From NCBI GenBank assembly GCA_963721905.1, contig CAVRMF010000027.1:121054-185053 (forward strand): a stretch of DNA of 64,000 bases, given 5' to 3'. Source of the DNA: Roseiarcus sp963721905. GTDB lineage: Bacteria > Pseudomonadota > Alphaproteobacteria > Rhizobiales > Beijerinckiaceae. The notes beneath the pieces are model-generated. The model ran no database searches. It was not told the origin of the DNA and was given only the letters and a program-made list of their open reading frames with translations. Each line of letters starts with the position of its first letter. The first letter of the stretch is position 1. Below, one piece after another: positions 43,000-51,663 of this stretch. Made by a program: the position numbers and the translations under genes.

Positions 43000-43758
43000 T
43001 CAGAGCTTCCAGGCCGAGTGGATGGCGACGACTCCGCCGCTGAGGCGTGTGTAGTCGACGCGGGCGAAGCCAGCGGCTGCGATCATCTCGGCGAAGAGGT
43101 CGGGCGAGGGAAACGTGCGAATCAACTCAACGAGATAGCGATAGGGCGCCCCGTCGCCAACGACGACCTTCCCCATCGCCGGGATGGCCGCAAAGGAATA
43201 GGCGTCGTAGACGCGGTCGAGCACCGGCAGGTCGACGCGGGAAAATTCGAGGCAAAGGAACCGCCCGCCGCGCTTCAGCACCCGGTAGGCTTCCGCAAGC
43301 GCCCCTTCCATGCGCGGCACGTTGCGGATGCCGAAGGCGATCGTGTAGGCGTCGAACCGCCGATCCGGCAAAGGCAATGCCTCCGCATTGGCTTCAAGAA
43401 AGGTCACGCGCTCGTCGAGGCGGCGCCGACGCGCGCGCTCGGCGCCGACGCGCAGCATATCCGGGTTGATGTCGGCCACCGTCACCTTGGTCCGCGGACC
43501 GCCAGCACGGGCGACCCTGAAGGCGACGTCGCCCGTGCCGCCGGCGACATCGAGATGGGCAAAGGGGCGCGAAGTCGAGGGATGCGCCTTGGCGACGAGG
43601 ATATCCTTCCAGACGCGGTGCAGGCCGAACGACATCAGATCGTTCATCACGTCGTAACGGTCGGCCACCTTGTGGAACACCTCGTCGACCAGGCCCTGCT
43701 TTTGGTCAATGCCAACGGCGCGTTCGCCGAAATGCGTTTTGTCGGGCGCAAAAGACAT
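43000..43758 (-). CDS. ubiE: Ubiquinone/menaquinone C-methyltransferase UbiE
   Basis: A 252-residue SAM-dependent methyltransferase of the ubiquinone pathway. SAM-binding motif I is LDVAGGTGDVAFRVAR; VADINPDMLRVG, YTIAFGIRNVPRMEGAL and FLCLEFSRVDLPVLDRVYD are the UbiE signatures. Its stop directly abuts the ubiB start. In most relatives mutM is the upstream neighbour; here hisF is, 63 bases away. Confidence 0.95.
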   Translation of the reverse strand: MSFAPDKTHFGERAVGIDQKQGLVDEVFHKVADRYDVMNDLMSFGLHRVWKDILVAKAHPSTSRPFAHLDVAGGTGDVAFRVARAGGPRTKVTVADINPDMLRVGAERARRRRLDERVTFLEANAEALPLPDRRFDAYTIAFGIRNVPRMEGALAEAYRVLKRGGRFLCLEFSRVDLPVLDRVYDAYSFAAIPAMGKVVVGDGAPYRYLVELIRTFPSPDLFAEMIAAAGFARVDYTRLSGGVVAIHSAWKL

Positions 43759-43821
43759 CAGGGCACTCCCAGGGGGCCGACGAAGATAGCGCCCGAAGCG
43801 GATAGCATGGGTCGGCCGGGG

Positions 43822-44598
43822 TCAATCCATCCGCATCGCGATGCCGGCCTCGGCCATGCGCGCCTTCGCTTCTCGGATTGTATATTCGCCGAAGTGGAAA
43901 ATCGACGCGGCCAGGACGGCGTTCGCGTGGCCTTGGCTGACCCCGGCGACGAGGTGATCGAGATTGCCGACGCCACCCGATGCAATGACCGGGATCGACA
44001 CCGCGTCCGCGACGGCGCGCGTGAGCTCGAGATCGAACCCCTGCTTCGAGCCGTCGCGATCCATCGAGGTCAGAAGGATTTCGCCGGCGCCGAGCTCGGC
44101 GACCTCGCGGGCGTAGCCGATCGCCTCGATGCCGGTCGGCCGCCGCCCGCCGTGGGTGAAGATTTCCCATCGCACCGGCTCGCCCGGCGCCGAGACCCGT
44201 TTGGCGTCGATGGCGACCACGACGCATTGGCTGCCGAATTTCTCAGCCGCCTGGCGCACGAACCCGCGGTCAGCGACGGCGGCCGAATTGATCGAGGCCT
44301 TGTCGGCGCCGGCGAGCAGAAGGTTGCGGATGTCGTCGGTGGTGCGGATGCCCCCGCCGACCGTGAGCGGCATGAAGCAGACTTCCGCGGTGCGTCCCAC
44401 GACGTCGAGCAGGATCCCGCGGTTTTCGTGGCTCGCGGTGATGTCGAGAAAGCAGAGTTCGTCCGCGCCCGCTCGGTCGTAGGCGATCGCGCTTTCGACC
44501 GGATCGCCGGCGTCGCGCAGATTGACGAAGTTGACGCCCTTGACGACGCGGCCGTCCTTGACGTCGAGGCAGGGAATGACGCGCGCCTTGAGGGTCAT
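43822..44598 (-). CDS. hisF: Imidazole glycerol phosphate synthase subunit HisF
   Basis: A 258-residue TIM-barrel cyclase. The catalytic Asp residues are in IPCLDVKDGRVVKGVNF and VVVAIDAKRVS; GGGIRTTDDIRNLLLAGADK and SGGVGNLDHLVAG are phosphate-binding blocks. With HisH it forms the glutamine-dependent synthase of histidine biosynthesis. Start overlaps the hisA stop by four bases. hisE, which usually follows hisF in this group, is absent. Confidence 0.96.
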   Translation of the reverse strand: MTLKARVIPCLDVKDGRVVKGVNFVNLRDAGDPVESAIAYDRAGADELCFLDITASHENRGILLDVVGRTAEVCFMPLTVGGGIRTTDDIRNLLLAGADKASINSAAVADRGFVRQAAEKFGSQCVVVAIDAKRVSAPGEPVRWEIFTHGGRRPTGIEAIGYAREVAELGAGEILLTSMDRDGSKQGFDLELTRAVADAVSIPVIASGGVGNLDHLVAGVSQGHANAVLAASIFHFGEYTIREAKARMAEAGIAMRMD

Positions 44599-45362
44599 GG
44601 GATCGCTCCCTCCGCTCGGCGGGCGTCGCGTCCGCGCAAAAGCGCCAGCGCCTCGCGTGGATCGAGCCGCCCGTCATAGAGCGCGCGGCCCGCGATCGCG
44701 CCAGCGAGGCGGGCGCAATCGGGCTCGGTCAGCCGCCCGACGTCCTCGATCGAGGCCAGGCCGCCCGAGGCAATGACCGGGATCGTGAGCGCCTCGGCGA
44801 GCGCGACCGTGCCCGCGATGTTGAGCCCGGCAAGCGCGCCGTCGCGCGCGACGTCCGTATAGATGATGGCCGCGACGCCCGCGTCCTCGAAGCGGCGGCC
44901 GAGATCGAGCGCAGAAATGTTGGAGGTCTTGGCCCAGCCCTCGATCGCGACGCGGCCCTCGCGCGCGTCGATCCCGACCGCGATCCGGCCGGGGTAAAGC
45001 CGCGCCGCCTCGCGCACGAAGTCGGGGTCGCGCACCGCGGCGGTCCCGATGATGACGCGGGTGACGGCGCTCTCAAGCCAGCCGCGCACCGTCTTCATGT
45101 CGCGCACGCCACCGCCGAGCTGCATCTTGATCGAGACTGCGGAAAGGATGCGCCTGACCGCTTCGGCGTTGACGGGCTCGCCGGCGAACGCGCCGTCGAG
45201 ATCGACGACATGAAGATATTCGAATCCCTGCTCGGCGAACGCCCGTGCCTGCGCAGCGGGGTCCGCGTTGAAGACGGTCGCCTGCGTCATGTCGCCGCGC
45301 AGAAGCCGGACGCATTCGCCGTTCTTGAGGTCGATGGCCGGAAAGAGAATCACGGGCGCCAC
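44595..45362 (-). CDS. hisA: HisA, ProFAR isomerase
   Basis: A 255-residue TIM-barrel isomerase of histidine biosynthesis. LFPAIDLKNGECVRLLRGD holds the first catalytic Asp; IYTDVARDGALAGLNI and SGGLASIEDVGRL follow. It overlaps hisH by 13 bases and hisF by 4 bases in one operon. Confidence 0.96.
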   Translation of the reverse strand: MAPVILFPAIDLKNGECVRLLRGDMTQATVFNADPAAQARAFAEQGFEYLHVVDLDGAFAGEPVNAEAVRRILSAVSIKMQLGGGVRDMKTVRGWLESAVTRVIIGTAAVRDPDFVREAARLYPGRIAVGIDAREGRVAIEGWAKTSNISALDLGRRFEDAGVAAIIYTDVARDGALAGLNIAGTVALAEALTIPVIASGGLASIEDVGRLTEPDCARLAGAIAGRALYDGRLDPREALALLRGRDARRAEGAIP

Positions 45363-46000
45363 TTAAGAAAATTAGCGATCAGCATGAGGCCGAGGGTCTG
45401 GCTCTTCTCCGGGTGGAACTGCGTGCCGACGATATTGTCGCGCGCGACGACCGCCGTCACCGGACCGCCGTAGTCGGCGGTCGCGACGACGCTCGCAGGG
45501 TTCGCCGCATAGAGCTGGTAGGAGTGGACAAAATAGGCGTGCAGCCCGCTGGGCCCAGTCCGAATGCCGGCGAGGACGGCATGAGGGCGCTGCACGTCGA
45601 GGGTGTTCCAGCCCATGTGGGGAATTTTGAGCGCCGGATCGTTCGGCTTGATCGAGGCGACGTCGCCCTCGATCCAGTTGAGGCCCGCCACGACTTCGTG
45701 CTCGAGCCCACGCGTCGCGAGCAGTTGTGCGCCGACACAGATCCCCAGGAACGGTTTGCCCTCTCTCAGCACCGCCTCTTCCAGCGCAGCGGCCATGCCG
45801 CCGACGCGATCGAGCCCGCGCCGGCAGTCGGCGAAGGCGCCGACGCCCGGCAGCACCACGTGGTCGGCGGCGCGCAGGTCTTCGGGCCGCGACGTGACCT
45901 GGATCTTGCGGGTCATGCCGGCCTCGCGCGCGGCGCGCTCGAACGCCTTCTGGGCCGAATGAAGGTTGCCCGAGCCGTAGTCGATGATGGCGACGGTCAT
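45350..46000 (-). CDS. hisH: Imidazole glycerol phosphate synthase subunit HisH
   Basis: A 216-residue class I glutamine amidotransferase. The nucleophile Cys is in FLGICVGAQLLATRG and the His-Glu pair in GTQFHPEKSQTLG; VAIIDYGSGNLHSAQKAF is the start. ATG 46000 is 10 bases after the restored hisB stop. It supplies ammonia to HisF. Confidence 0.95.
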   Translation of the reverse strand: MTVAIIDYGSGNLHSAQKAFERAAREAGMTRKIQVTSRPEDLRAADHVVLPGVGAFADCRRGLDRVGGMAAALEEAVLREGKPFLGICVGAQLLATRGLEHEVVAGLNWIEGDVASIKPNDPALKIPHMGWNTLDVQRPHAVLAGIRTGPSGLHAYFVHSYQLYAANPASVVATADYGGPVTAVVARDNIVGTQFHPEKSQTLGLMLIANFLKWRP

Positions 46001-46010
46001 CGCATGCCGC

Positions 46011-46599
46011 CTAGAGGGCGCCCTTGGTCGAAGGCACCTCATCGGGCTGACGCGGATCGATGGCGACCGCCGCCTTCAAAGCCCGCGCCACGCCCTTGAA
46101 GCTCGAATTCGGCGATGTGGTGGCTGTTTGTGCCGTACAGCGTCTCGATGTGCAGCGTGAGGCCCGCGTTGCCGGCGAAGGCCTGAAAGAACTCGCGCAC
46201 GAGCTGGGTGTCGAACGAGCCGATCCGCTCAGTCGGGAATTCGGTGCGGAAGGCGAGGAACGGCCGTCCGGACACGTCGAGCGCGACTCGCGTCAGGGTC
46301 TCGTCCATGGCCAAGAGGCAGTCTGCGTAGCGGGTCAGGCCCCGCTTGTCGTCGAGCGCCTCGGCCAACGCCTGGCCAAGCGCGATGCCGACGTCTTCAA
46401 CCGTGTGGTGATCGTCGATGTGGCGATCGCCCTTGGCGCGGATGGTCAAATCGAAAAGCGAGTGGCGCGCCAGCTGGTCGAGCATATGGTCGAAGAAGCC
46501 GACGCCGGTCGAAATGTCGGACGCGCCCGATCCATCGAGGTCGATGGCGACCTCGATGCTCGTCTCCCTGGTTTTGCGTGTGACGGCGCCCTTGCGCAC
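46011..46599 (-). pseudogene. hisB: HisB imidazoleglycerol-phosphate dehydratase, frameshifted
   Basis: First gene of the his operon. The Mn-binding His motifs are present (FFDHMLDQLARHS, DDHHTVEDVGIALGQA, YGTNSHHIAE). At 46105-46110 the DNA reads GAATTC; removing one base gives a GANTC site and the standard end SFKGVARALKAAVAIDPRQ then PDEVPSTKGAL with stop 46011-46013. The restored protein is 195 residues, the usual length. As written the frame ends at 46039 with an unrelated tail. A truly broken hisB would make the cell a histidine auxotroph while hisH, hisA and hisF are intact, so a sequence error is likely. GTG 46599 is my start; ATG 46656 is possible. Confidence 0.85.
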
Positions 46600-46656
46600 G
46601 ACGATTCGAGCCTCGATGAGTTTTGCCTGATAGCAAGCCGCGGGGCGCTTGGCCAC

Positions 46657-47837
46657 CTGCCGCGCGGCCGCAGGCGGCGGGGGCTTGAGCCGAGCTGTCT
46701 TTTCCCATCGCCCTTTCGAGCGATTTCAAATGTTTGCAGTGACTTTTCCATCGCACTCGCAGGGGCGAAGGGTTAGCCCCGCTCGCCGCCCTTTCTCCAC
46801 TTAAGTACGCTATCGAACCGTACGATGTGACTTGTCCGGCAACCGGCTGTCTGTCCGCGTGCTGCGATCTTCGCGTGATCGATCCCGTCATCGTAACACA
46901 GCTTTCGGTTTTACCAAAGCAATTGTTCCCGCTCTCCCCGACCCTTCTCCAGAACGGGAGAAGGGAGATCGCGAGGCTTCTCCGCCGCGCTATTCCACCG
47001 TCATGTCAAGCGTAAACCGTTGTAGCCGGTCGTCTCGACCGAATGGACGAAGGACTTGCCGGCCAACGGCGCAGCGTCGCCGACCGCAACGGGAAAGACG
47101 CCTTGGCCCGAGCCCGCGCCGGTCATTTTGCCGTTCGCCTGGGTCAGCGCACCGTCGGTAGAATGAACGACCGTGGTCGCGCGCCTGTCGCGCCCGCCAT
47201 CAGCACGATCGCGGTCAAGATTGCGGAGACTTTCGCCAGCCGACTCGTACTGCTGCTCCTCGATTGGGTGGGCGCGGAGGCGAGTGCTCGGTGGAGCGGC
47301 GCCTGCGCCGGCGGCAACCATCCTCCGCGGCCTCAGATCAGCCTGCCGGCTCAAGCCTGCGGAAGGCTAGCGCGCCCGGCGAATAGGTGAACGGCGGGAT
47401 TCCGCGATCTTACGGGCCAAGGCGACGAAGCGCCTTTCGGTTTGCGATCGGGCGGTCAAACCTTACGGCGGCGACGACAGGGCGAACACGGGTAAGCTAA
47501 ATCCAATGGAACCGCCCGCCTTAGGTTTCGCGCCGAAATGCTTTTGCGTCATAAAGGCCTTCCAAATGCAAGCGATGGTTGTAGTCGATTGTATTGGCAA
47601 AAAAAGAGCTTGCTTGATTGGATGCGCGGACATTCGGTAAAAACCAGGTAACATGTTGTTCTGGGAGTCCTGCACCAGACTTTCAAGTCTTGATCGTCAG
47701 GCAGATGCAGAAGGTCCAACCATTCCCTTGGATGGTGAGGACCCTGAGTTCTGACGCGAAGTGCAACATCCCCCGCCGATTTGCTATCGGCAAGGTTGTT
47801 CAAGACGTTAGCACTACTTTGGCAAGGGAGTGTTGCC
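46657..47837. other. 1.2 kb without a convincing gene
   Basis: This gap between hisB and an IS30-type transposase contains no gene I can support. A perfect 9-base hairpin (CCCTTCTCC / GGAGAAGGG) lies at 46942-46965. An open frame at 47001-47354 on the minus strand, ending VETTGYNGLRLT, and a signal-peptide-like stretch in the next frame (VSAILTAIVLMAGATGA) may be the remains of a small exported protein, but neither is recognised. The his promoter should lie at about 46700-46830. Confidence 0.4.
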
Positions 47838-48818
47838 ATGCGATAATTCGCAGTCGAGGACGAAAGAGACCAGATCGGCATTTTGCGGGCCGCGGGGCGG
47901 TCGATGGGGGCCATTGCCCGGGCGCTCTGTCGAGCGAAAACAACCATCTCCAGGGAGCTGCAGCGGAACGCACTCCCCTCGGGCGGGTATTCGCCGCTTC
48001 ACGCCGCCGGAGCCTATCAATTGCGCAGGCGGCGTGAAGCGATCCTCGAACGAGAGGCCGCTTTACGTCTGTTCGTGGGTGACCGGCTCGCCGAGGGATG
48101 GACGCCCGAGCAGATCTCCGGCTGGTTGAAATCCGGGAACGAACCGCGGCTGCGGGCCATCGGCTGCGAGACAATCTACGCCTTCATCTATCGGACCGCA
48201 CAGAAGGCCGAGGCCTTGTGGCGTTATCTGACGCGTCGCCACAAACGCCGTCGCCCGCGTCGCGCCAGAGCCTCGCGCGACACCATCAAGGATCGAGCGT
48301 CGATCCATGATCGTCCGAAGACCATTGAAAGCCGCGGCGAGGCCGGCCATTGGGAGGGCGACCTCATCATCTGCAAATGCACACGGCCTGTGCTCGTCTT
48401 GCATGAGCGTAAGTCACGGGTCACGCTCGCCGCGCGGCTCACGTGGAAAACCGCCGCAGAAACCATCTCAGCGATGCTCGCGGTGTTCGGCCGCATCGAT
48501 CCTCATCTGCGAAGATCAATCACTTTCGACAACGACACCGCCTTCGCCCAGCACGGCCTGCTCAGGACCATGCGCGACATGACGACCTGGTTCTGCGACG
48601 CTTATGCCTCATGGCAAAAAGGCGGCATCGAAAACGCCAATGGACGCTTACGTCGATGGCTGCCGCGCCACCTGGATATCGACCGGACATCCGACCAGGA
48701 AATCCAGGAGATCGTCCTCACGACCAACCTCACGCCCCGTAAATGCCTCGGGTTCAAGACGCCATTCCAAGCCTTGATTGCTGAGCTTGGAAAGGACGTT
48801 CAAATCCGCTTCTCCTAA
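47838..48818 (+). pseudogene. IS30-family transposase with a stop at codon 3
   Basis: The frame encodes a helix-turn-helix (AAGRSMGAIARALCRAKTTI then SRELQRNA) and a DDE core: HWEGDLIICKC, ITFDNDTAFAQH, and ANGRLRRWLPR with the final Glu region, about 310 residues. The plausible ATG at 47838 is followed by CGA then TAA; the rest of the frame (FAVEDERDQIGILRAAG...) is open, so either a stop has arisen at codon 3 or translation begins at a weak downstream codon (TTG 47883). It sits 89 bases upstream of the FecR-porin gene, and could affect its promoter. Confidence 0.75.
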
Positions 48819-49277
48819 GCGCGTTGCGCTTCGCTCCGGAATCCAGGGGACGGATCCATCTGAGGTTAGCGATTGAGCACTCGCGGCACGAAATACTGGG
48901 TGGACAGTGTTCACTAGTCGCTATTGTATTGCAGCAATTTCAATCCTTTCCGCATTTTGCGGCACGGCGGGGCTTGCTGAGCCGTCCCGTGTCGGCAATG
49001 CGGCAAGTGTGCAAAATCAAGTCGAGGGAACCCTCAACCGGAAAATGCAGTTGATATCGCCCGGCGGCTCGGTGTTTCAGAACGAGCGCGTGCATACGGG
49101 CGACGCAAGCCAGACCCAACTTGTCTTCCTCGACAGCACCCATCTTGGCGTCGGCCCAATGTCGGAAGTGACGATTGATCGATTCGTCTACAATCCGGAT
49201 CGCGGCACCGGCAGGGTTCAAATCGAGGCCAGTCGCGGCGTGTTCAGATTTGTGACCGGCTCGCAGGACAAGAAGGA

Positions 49278-50694
49278 GCCTCTTGCAGAATTCCCTGAGG
49301 GCGAGGAATTTCCCGTGGTTTTGGATTGCGGGCGCCGGCGGCTCAGGCTGGCGCTGGCCTGAAGCTGGTGACGCGGAGGATTTGATCGGCGGCGAGCGCG
49401 ACGATGCCGAACATGAGGTGGCATTTGACCTTGATCGAGCTGCGCACGCGCAGGAACCTGGCGCCGAATTCGTCCTTCAATCGAGCATTGACGCGTTCGA
49501 CCATGGTGCGGAAATCATAGATGACGTCATTTGCGTCGGGCATGTGGATGAACTTCATCCTGTCGACCTCCCGTTCCCATTCGGCCTTGACCTCGATGCT
49601 GGGCGCGAAAGTTGCGGTCGATGATCGGCGCGTGGCCGAGCGTGCGGCTGTGGTCATGAATGGCGGCGGCGTCGTAGGCGGCGTCCATGAGATCAGTAGA
49701 GATAGGAAACCCGCGCGCCGGTCATGGTCATCAAGGGAATGGCGACCTGACTGTCGTGAACGGAGGCCGAAGTCAGCACGCAGGAGACGGGGATCTGGCC
49801 GTCAAGCGACGTCGATATGCAGCTTGTAGCTGATCGAGGTTTCCTTGTAGCCCTTGCTGTTTTTCTTGGAGCCGACATCGCAGGCGGTGGGCAGTTCGGC
49901 GAGCATTTGGTTGACGTTCTGTGAGGTTTGTCGCTCCAGCCGCGTCGGCTCGGGCTTTGGCCGTTGCTCGTCCTTGCGCGGGCGTCCGCGCTTGCGCGGC
50001 GGCTGAGCGCCATCGGACGGCGGATCGTCCTTCTTGTCGCTGGCCTCTTTCGCCGCCGGCTTCTCGCGCGCCTCGATCTCGGTGGCGTCGCGGGCGATCA
50101 CGCCGACGATGCGCCCGCCGAGCGAGCGCTCGATCAGCGCCGCGTGCATTTTGTCGGGCAGATCGCCCTGCGCGAACTCCGCGAAGGCGCGAGAGAACGT
50201 GGCTTCTGAGGGCACTTGCGAGCGTCGCTCCCAACGAAGGATACGCCGCAGCGACTTGTCGACGGCGAGTTGCTCGATCAAAGCGGAAGTGGTGGGAATG
50301 CCCAGCATCGCCTTGGCGACGAAGGCCCTGGCAAGGGCGCGCCGATCCTCGGGCGGGCGGCCGGGGCCGCGCGGCGGCTCGGGAACGAAGGCTTCGAGGC
50401 CGATCACGTCGAGGGTCGTGACGAGACGCCCAAGCGCTTCGGTCATTGGGTCGACTTCCTCGCGCAGCCAAGGAAACAGAGTGCCCTGGATATGGTTCCA
50501 GCGGGCTTTCATGGCGTCTAGGGGATCGTCGGACATGCCTGTTGCTACGAATTGGGACGATAAGCCAAAACAATACCGAAACTACTCTCAATGTACAGCG
50601 ATATATATTATCTTATAGTAGTTGACAACTGTCATATCGTTCCTACATGCCCCACCTCAATTTGCTTGGCATTCAAAATAAATTTGAAGAGCTC
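49278..50694 (-). mobile_element. IS element (IS4/IS5-like) in the FecR-porin gene
   Basis: A 1417-base element flanked by the direct repeat GAAGGA (49272-49277 and 50695-50700), which reads through perfectly in the host gene when collapsed. Ends show only a weak inverted similarity (CTCTTGCAGAATT versus CTCTTCAAATTT). The 150 bases at the right end (50540-50694) are strikingly AT-rich. Confidence 0.75.
49354..50536 (-). pseudogene. DDE transposase with three frameshifts
   Basis: Begins MSDDPLDAMKARWNHIQGTL at ATG 50536; a DUF772-like N-terminal domain (DKSLRRILRWERRSQVPSEA) leads to the first catalytic region GVIARDATEIEARE. Further blocks are in other frames: IDVADGQIPVSCVLTSASVH after an extra T near 49805, YLYDLMDAAYDA after an extra T near 49700, and SIEVKAEWEREVDRMKF then TMVERVNARLKDEFGARFLR (catalytic Glu) after an extra T near 49610. 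All three are single-base insertions. The family is IS4/IS5-like; the exact group is uncertain. Confidence 0.7.
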
Positions 50695-51663
50695 GAAGGA
50701 CTATGAAATCGCCACGCCCAGCGGGTCCATCCACGTCACGGGCACCGAGTTTCATCTCCTGGTCCAGAGCGGGTACATCATTGTCGCGCTCGAGCATGGC
50801 GCGCTGAGCATCACGACAAACAGGGGCGGCGTCGTCGTCCTCGATCAGCCCGGAACCTTTGTCACCGTCCATGCCGACGGGCGCTTCGATGCGCCGATTC
50901 GGTGGACGGGGCCGATCACGACATATGCCGGCGTTCCGTTCCCCTATTTCGTCAGCAAGGGTTCGCCCCCGGTCAACAGTTTCACGCCTTTTGCCTGGGC
51001 GGGCTGCTGCGCCGGGGCCGAAATGGGCGGGTCCGTCCCGCATTTAGAAAGATCCTGGACGGGATTTTACGCCTCGCTTGAGGGCGGATACGCCTGGGAC
51101 GGTACGATCGTCTACGTCGGTCCGTGGAACAAGGGGTTCGGCGACACCGGGGTCTTTGGCGGCGGGAACGTCGGCTACAACTACCGGATCGGATCATTCG
51201 TTCTCGGCGCGCAGGCCGGGTACGATTTCGCCAACGCCAAAGGCCAAGCCTATGCCTATCCCCACCATGTGAGCGCCAATATCGACGGATTTGCCTCGAT
51301 CGACGCGCGCGCCGGCGTCACCCTCGGCCCGGCGCTCATTTACGGGATCGGGGGCTTCTCCACGGGCGACATCAAACATACGGTCGAGCCCATCTGGTCG
51401 TATTCGTCCCTGTCCTACTCGTCCTGGCAATCGGGCTGGGACATCGGCGGCGGAGTCGAATGGAAGTTCACGAACAACATCTCGGCGTTTGCCGAGTTTC
51501 GCAAATATGATTGGGGCCACAAGAATTTCTCCGATCCCACTTATCCCTACCATGGAATTGAGCAGACCCTGGACGTCGTGCGTATCGGCCTGACCTATTG
51601 TTTCGGCAGCCCGGTCTTTGGCGCAAGCGACTGAATGAGGTTCATCGATCCCGTAGTCGAGCT

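Larger units (their letters stand above)
48907..51634 (+). pseudogene. FecR-domain / beta-barrel outer-membrane protein, split by an IS
   Basis: Removing the IS at 49278-50694 and one copy of the 6-base duplication leaves 1305 coding bases, exactly 435 codons, with no break. The product begins with a signal peptide (FTSRYCIAAISILSAFCGTA), then a FecR domain (QLISPGGSVFQNERVHTGDA; GVFRFVTGSQDKK joined to DYEIATPSGSIHVTGTEFHL), then from about residue 225 an eight-strand OmpA/Omp25-like barrel (GFYASLEGGYAWDG, VGYNYRIGSFVLGAQAGYDF) ending VRIGLTYCF, a typical barrel C-terminus. A periplasmic FecR domain fused to a porin is unusual; function unknown. GTG 48907 is the start. Confidence 0.8.

Noticed and set aside
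42580..44679. 700-codon open frame on the plus strand
   Set aside because: It is antisense to ubiE, hisF and ubiB, which have full family signatures; long antisense frames are expected in GC-rich DNA. The same applies to long frames opposite rhaS (9755-10894), glnD (19323-21224), divL-tsaE (25020-26843) and the TIR-STAND gene (52113-53636).
46039..46656. HisB with a novel C-terminus
   Set aside because: The standard C-terminal sequence and stop codon are present one frame away, so the unusual tail is explained by a single extra base.
47001..47354. Open frame of 117 codons on the minus strand
   Set aside because: No recognisable domain, poor start, and a signal-peptide-like sequence lies in a different frame; described as a possible remnant only.
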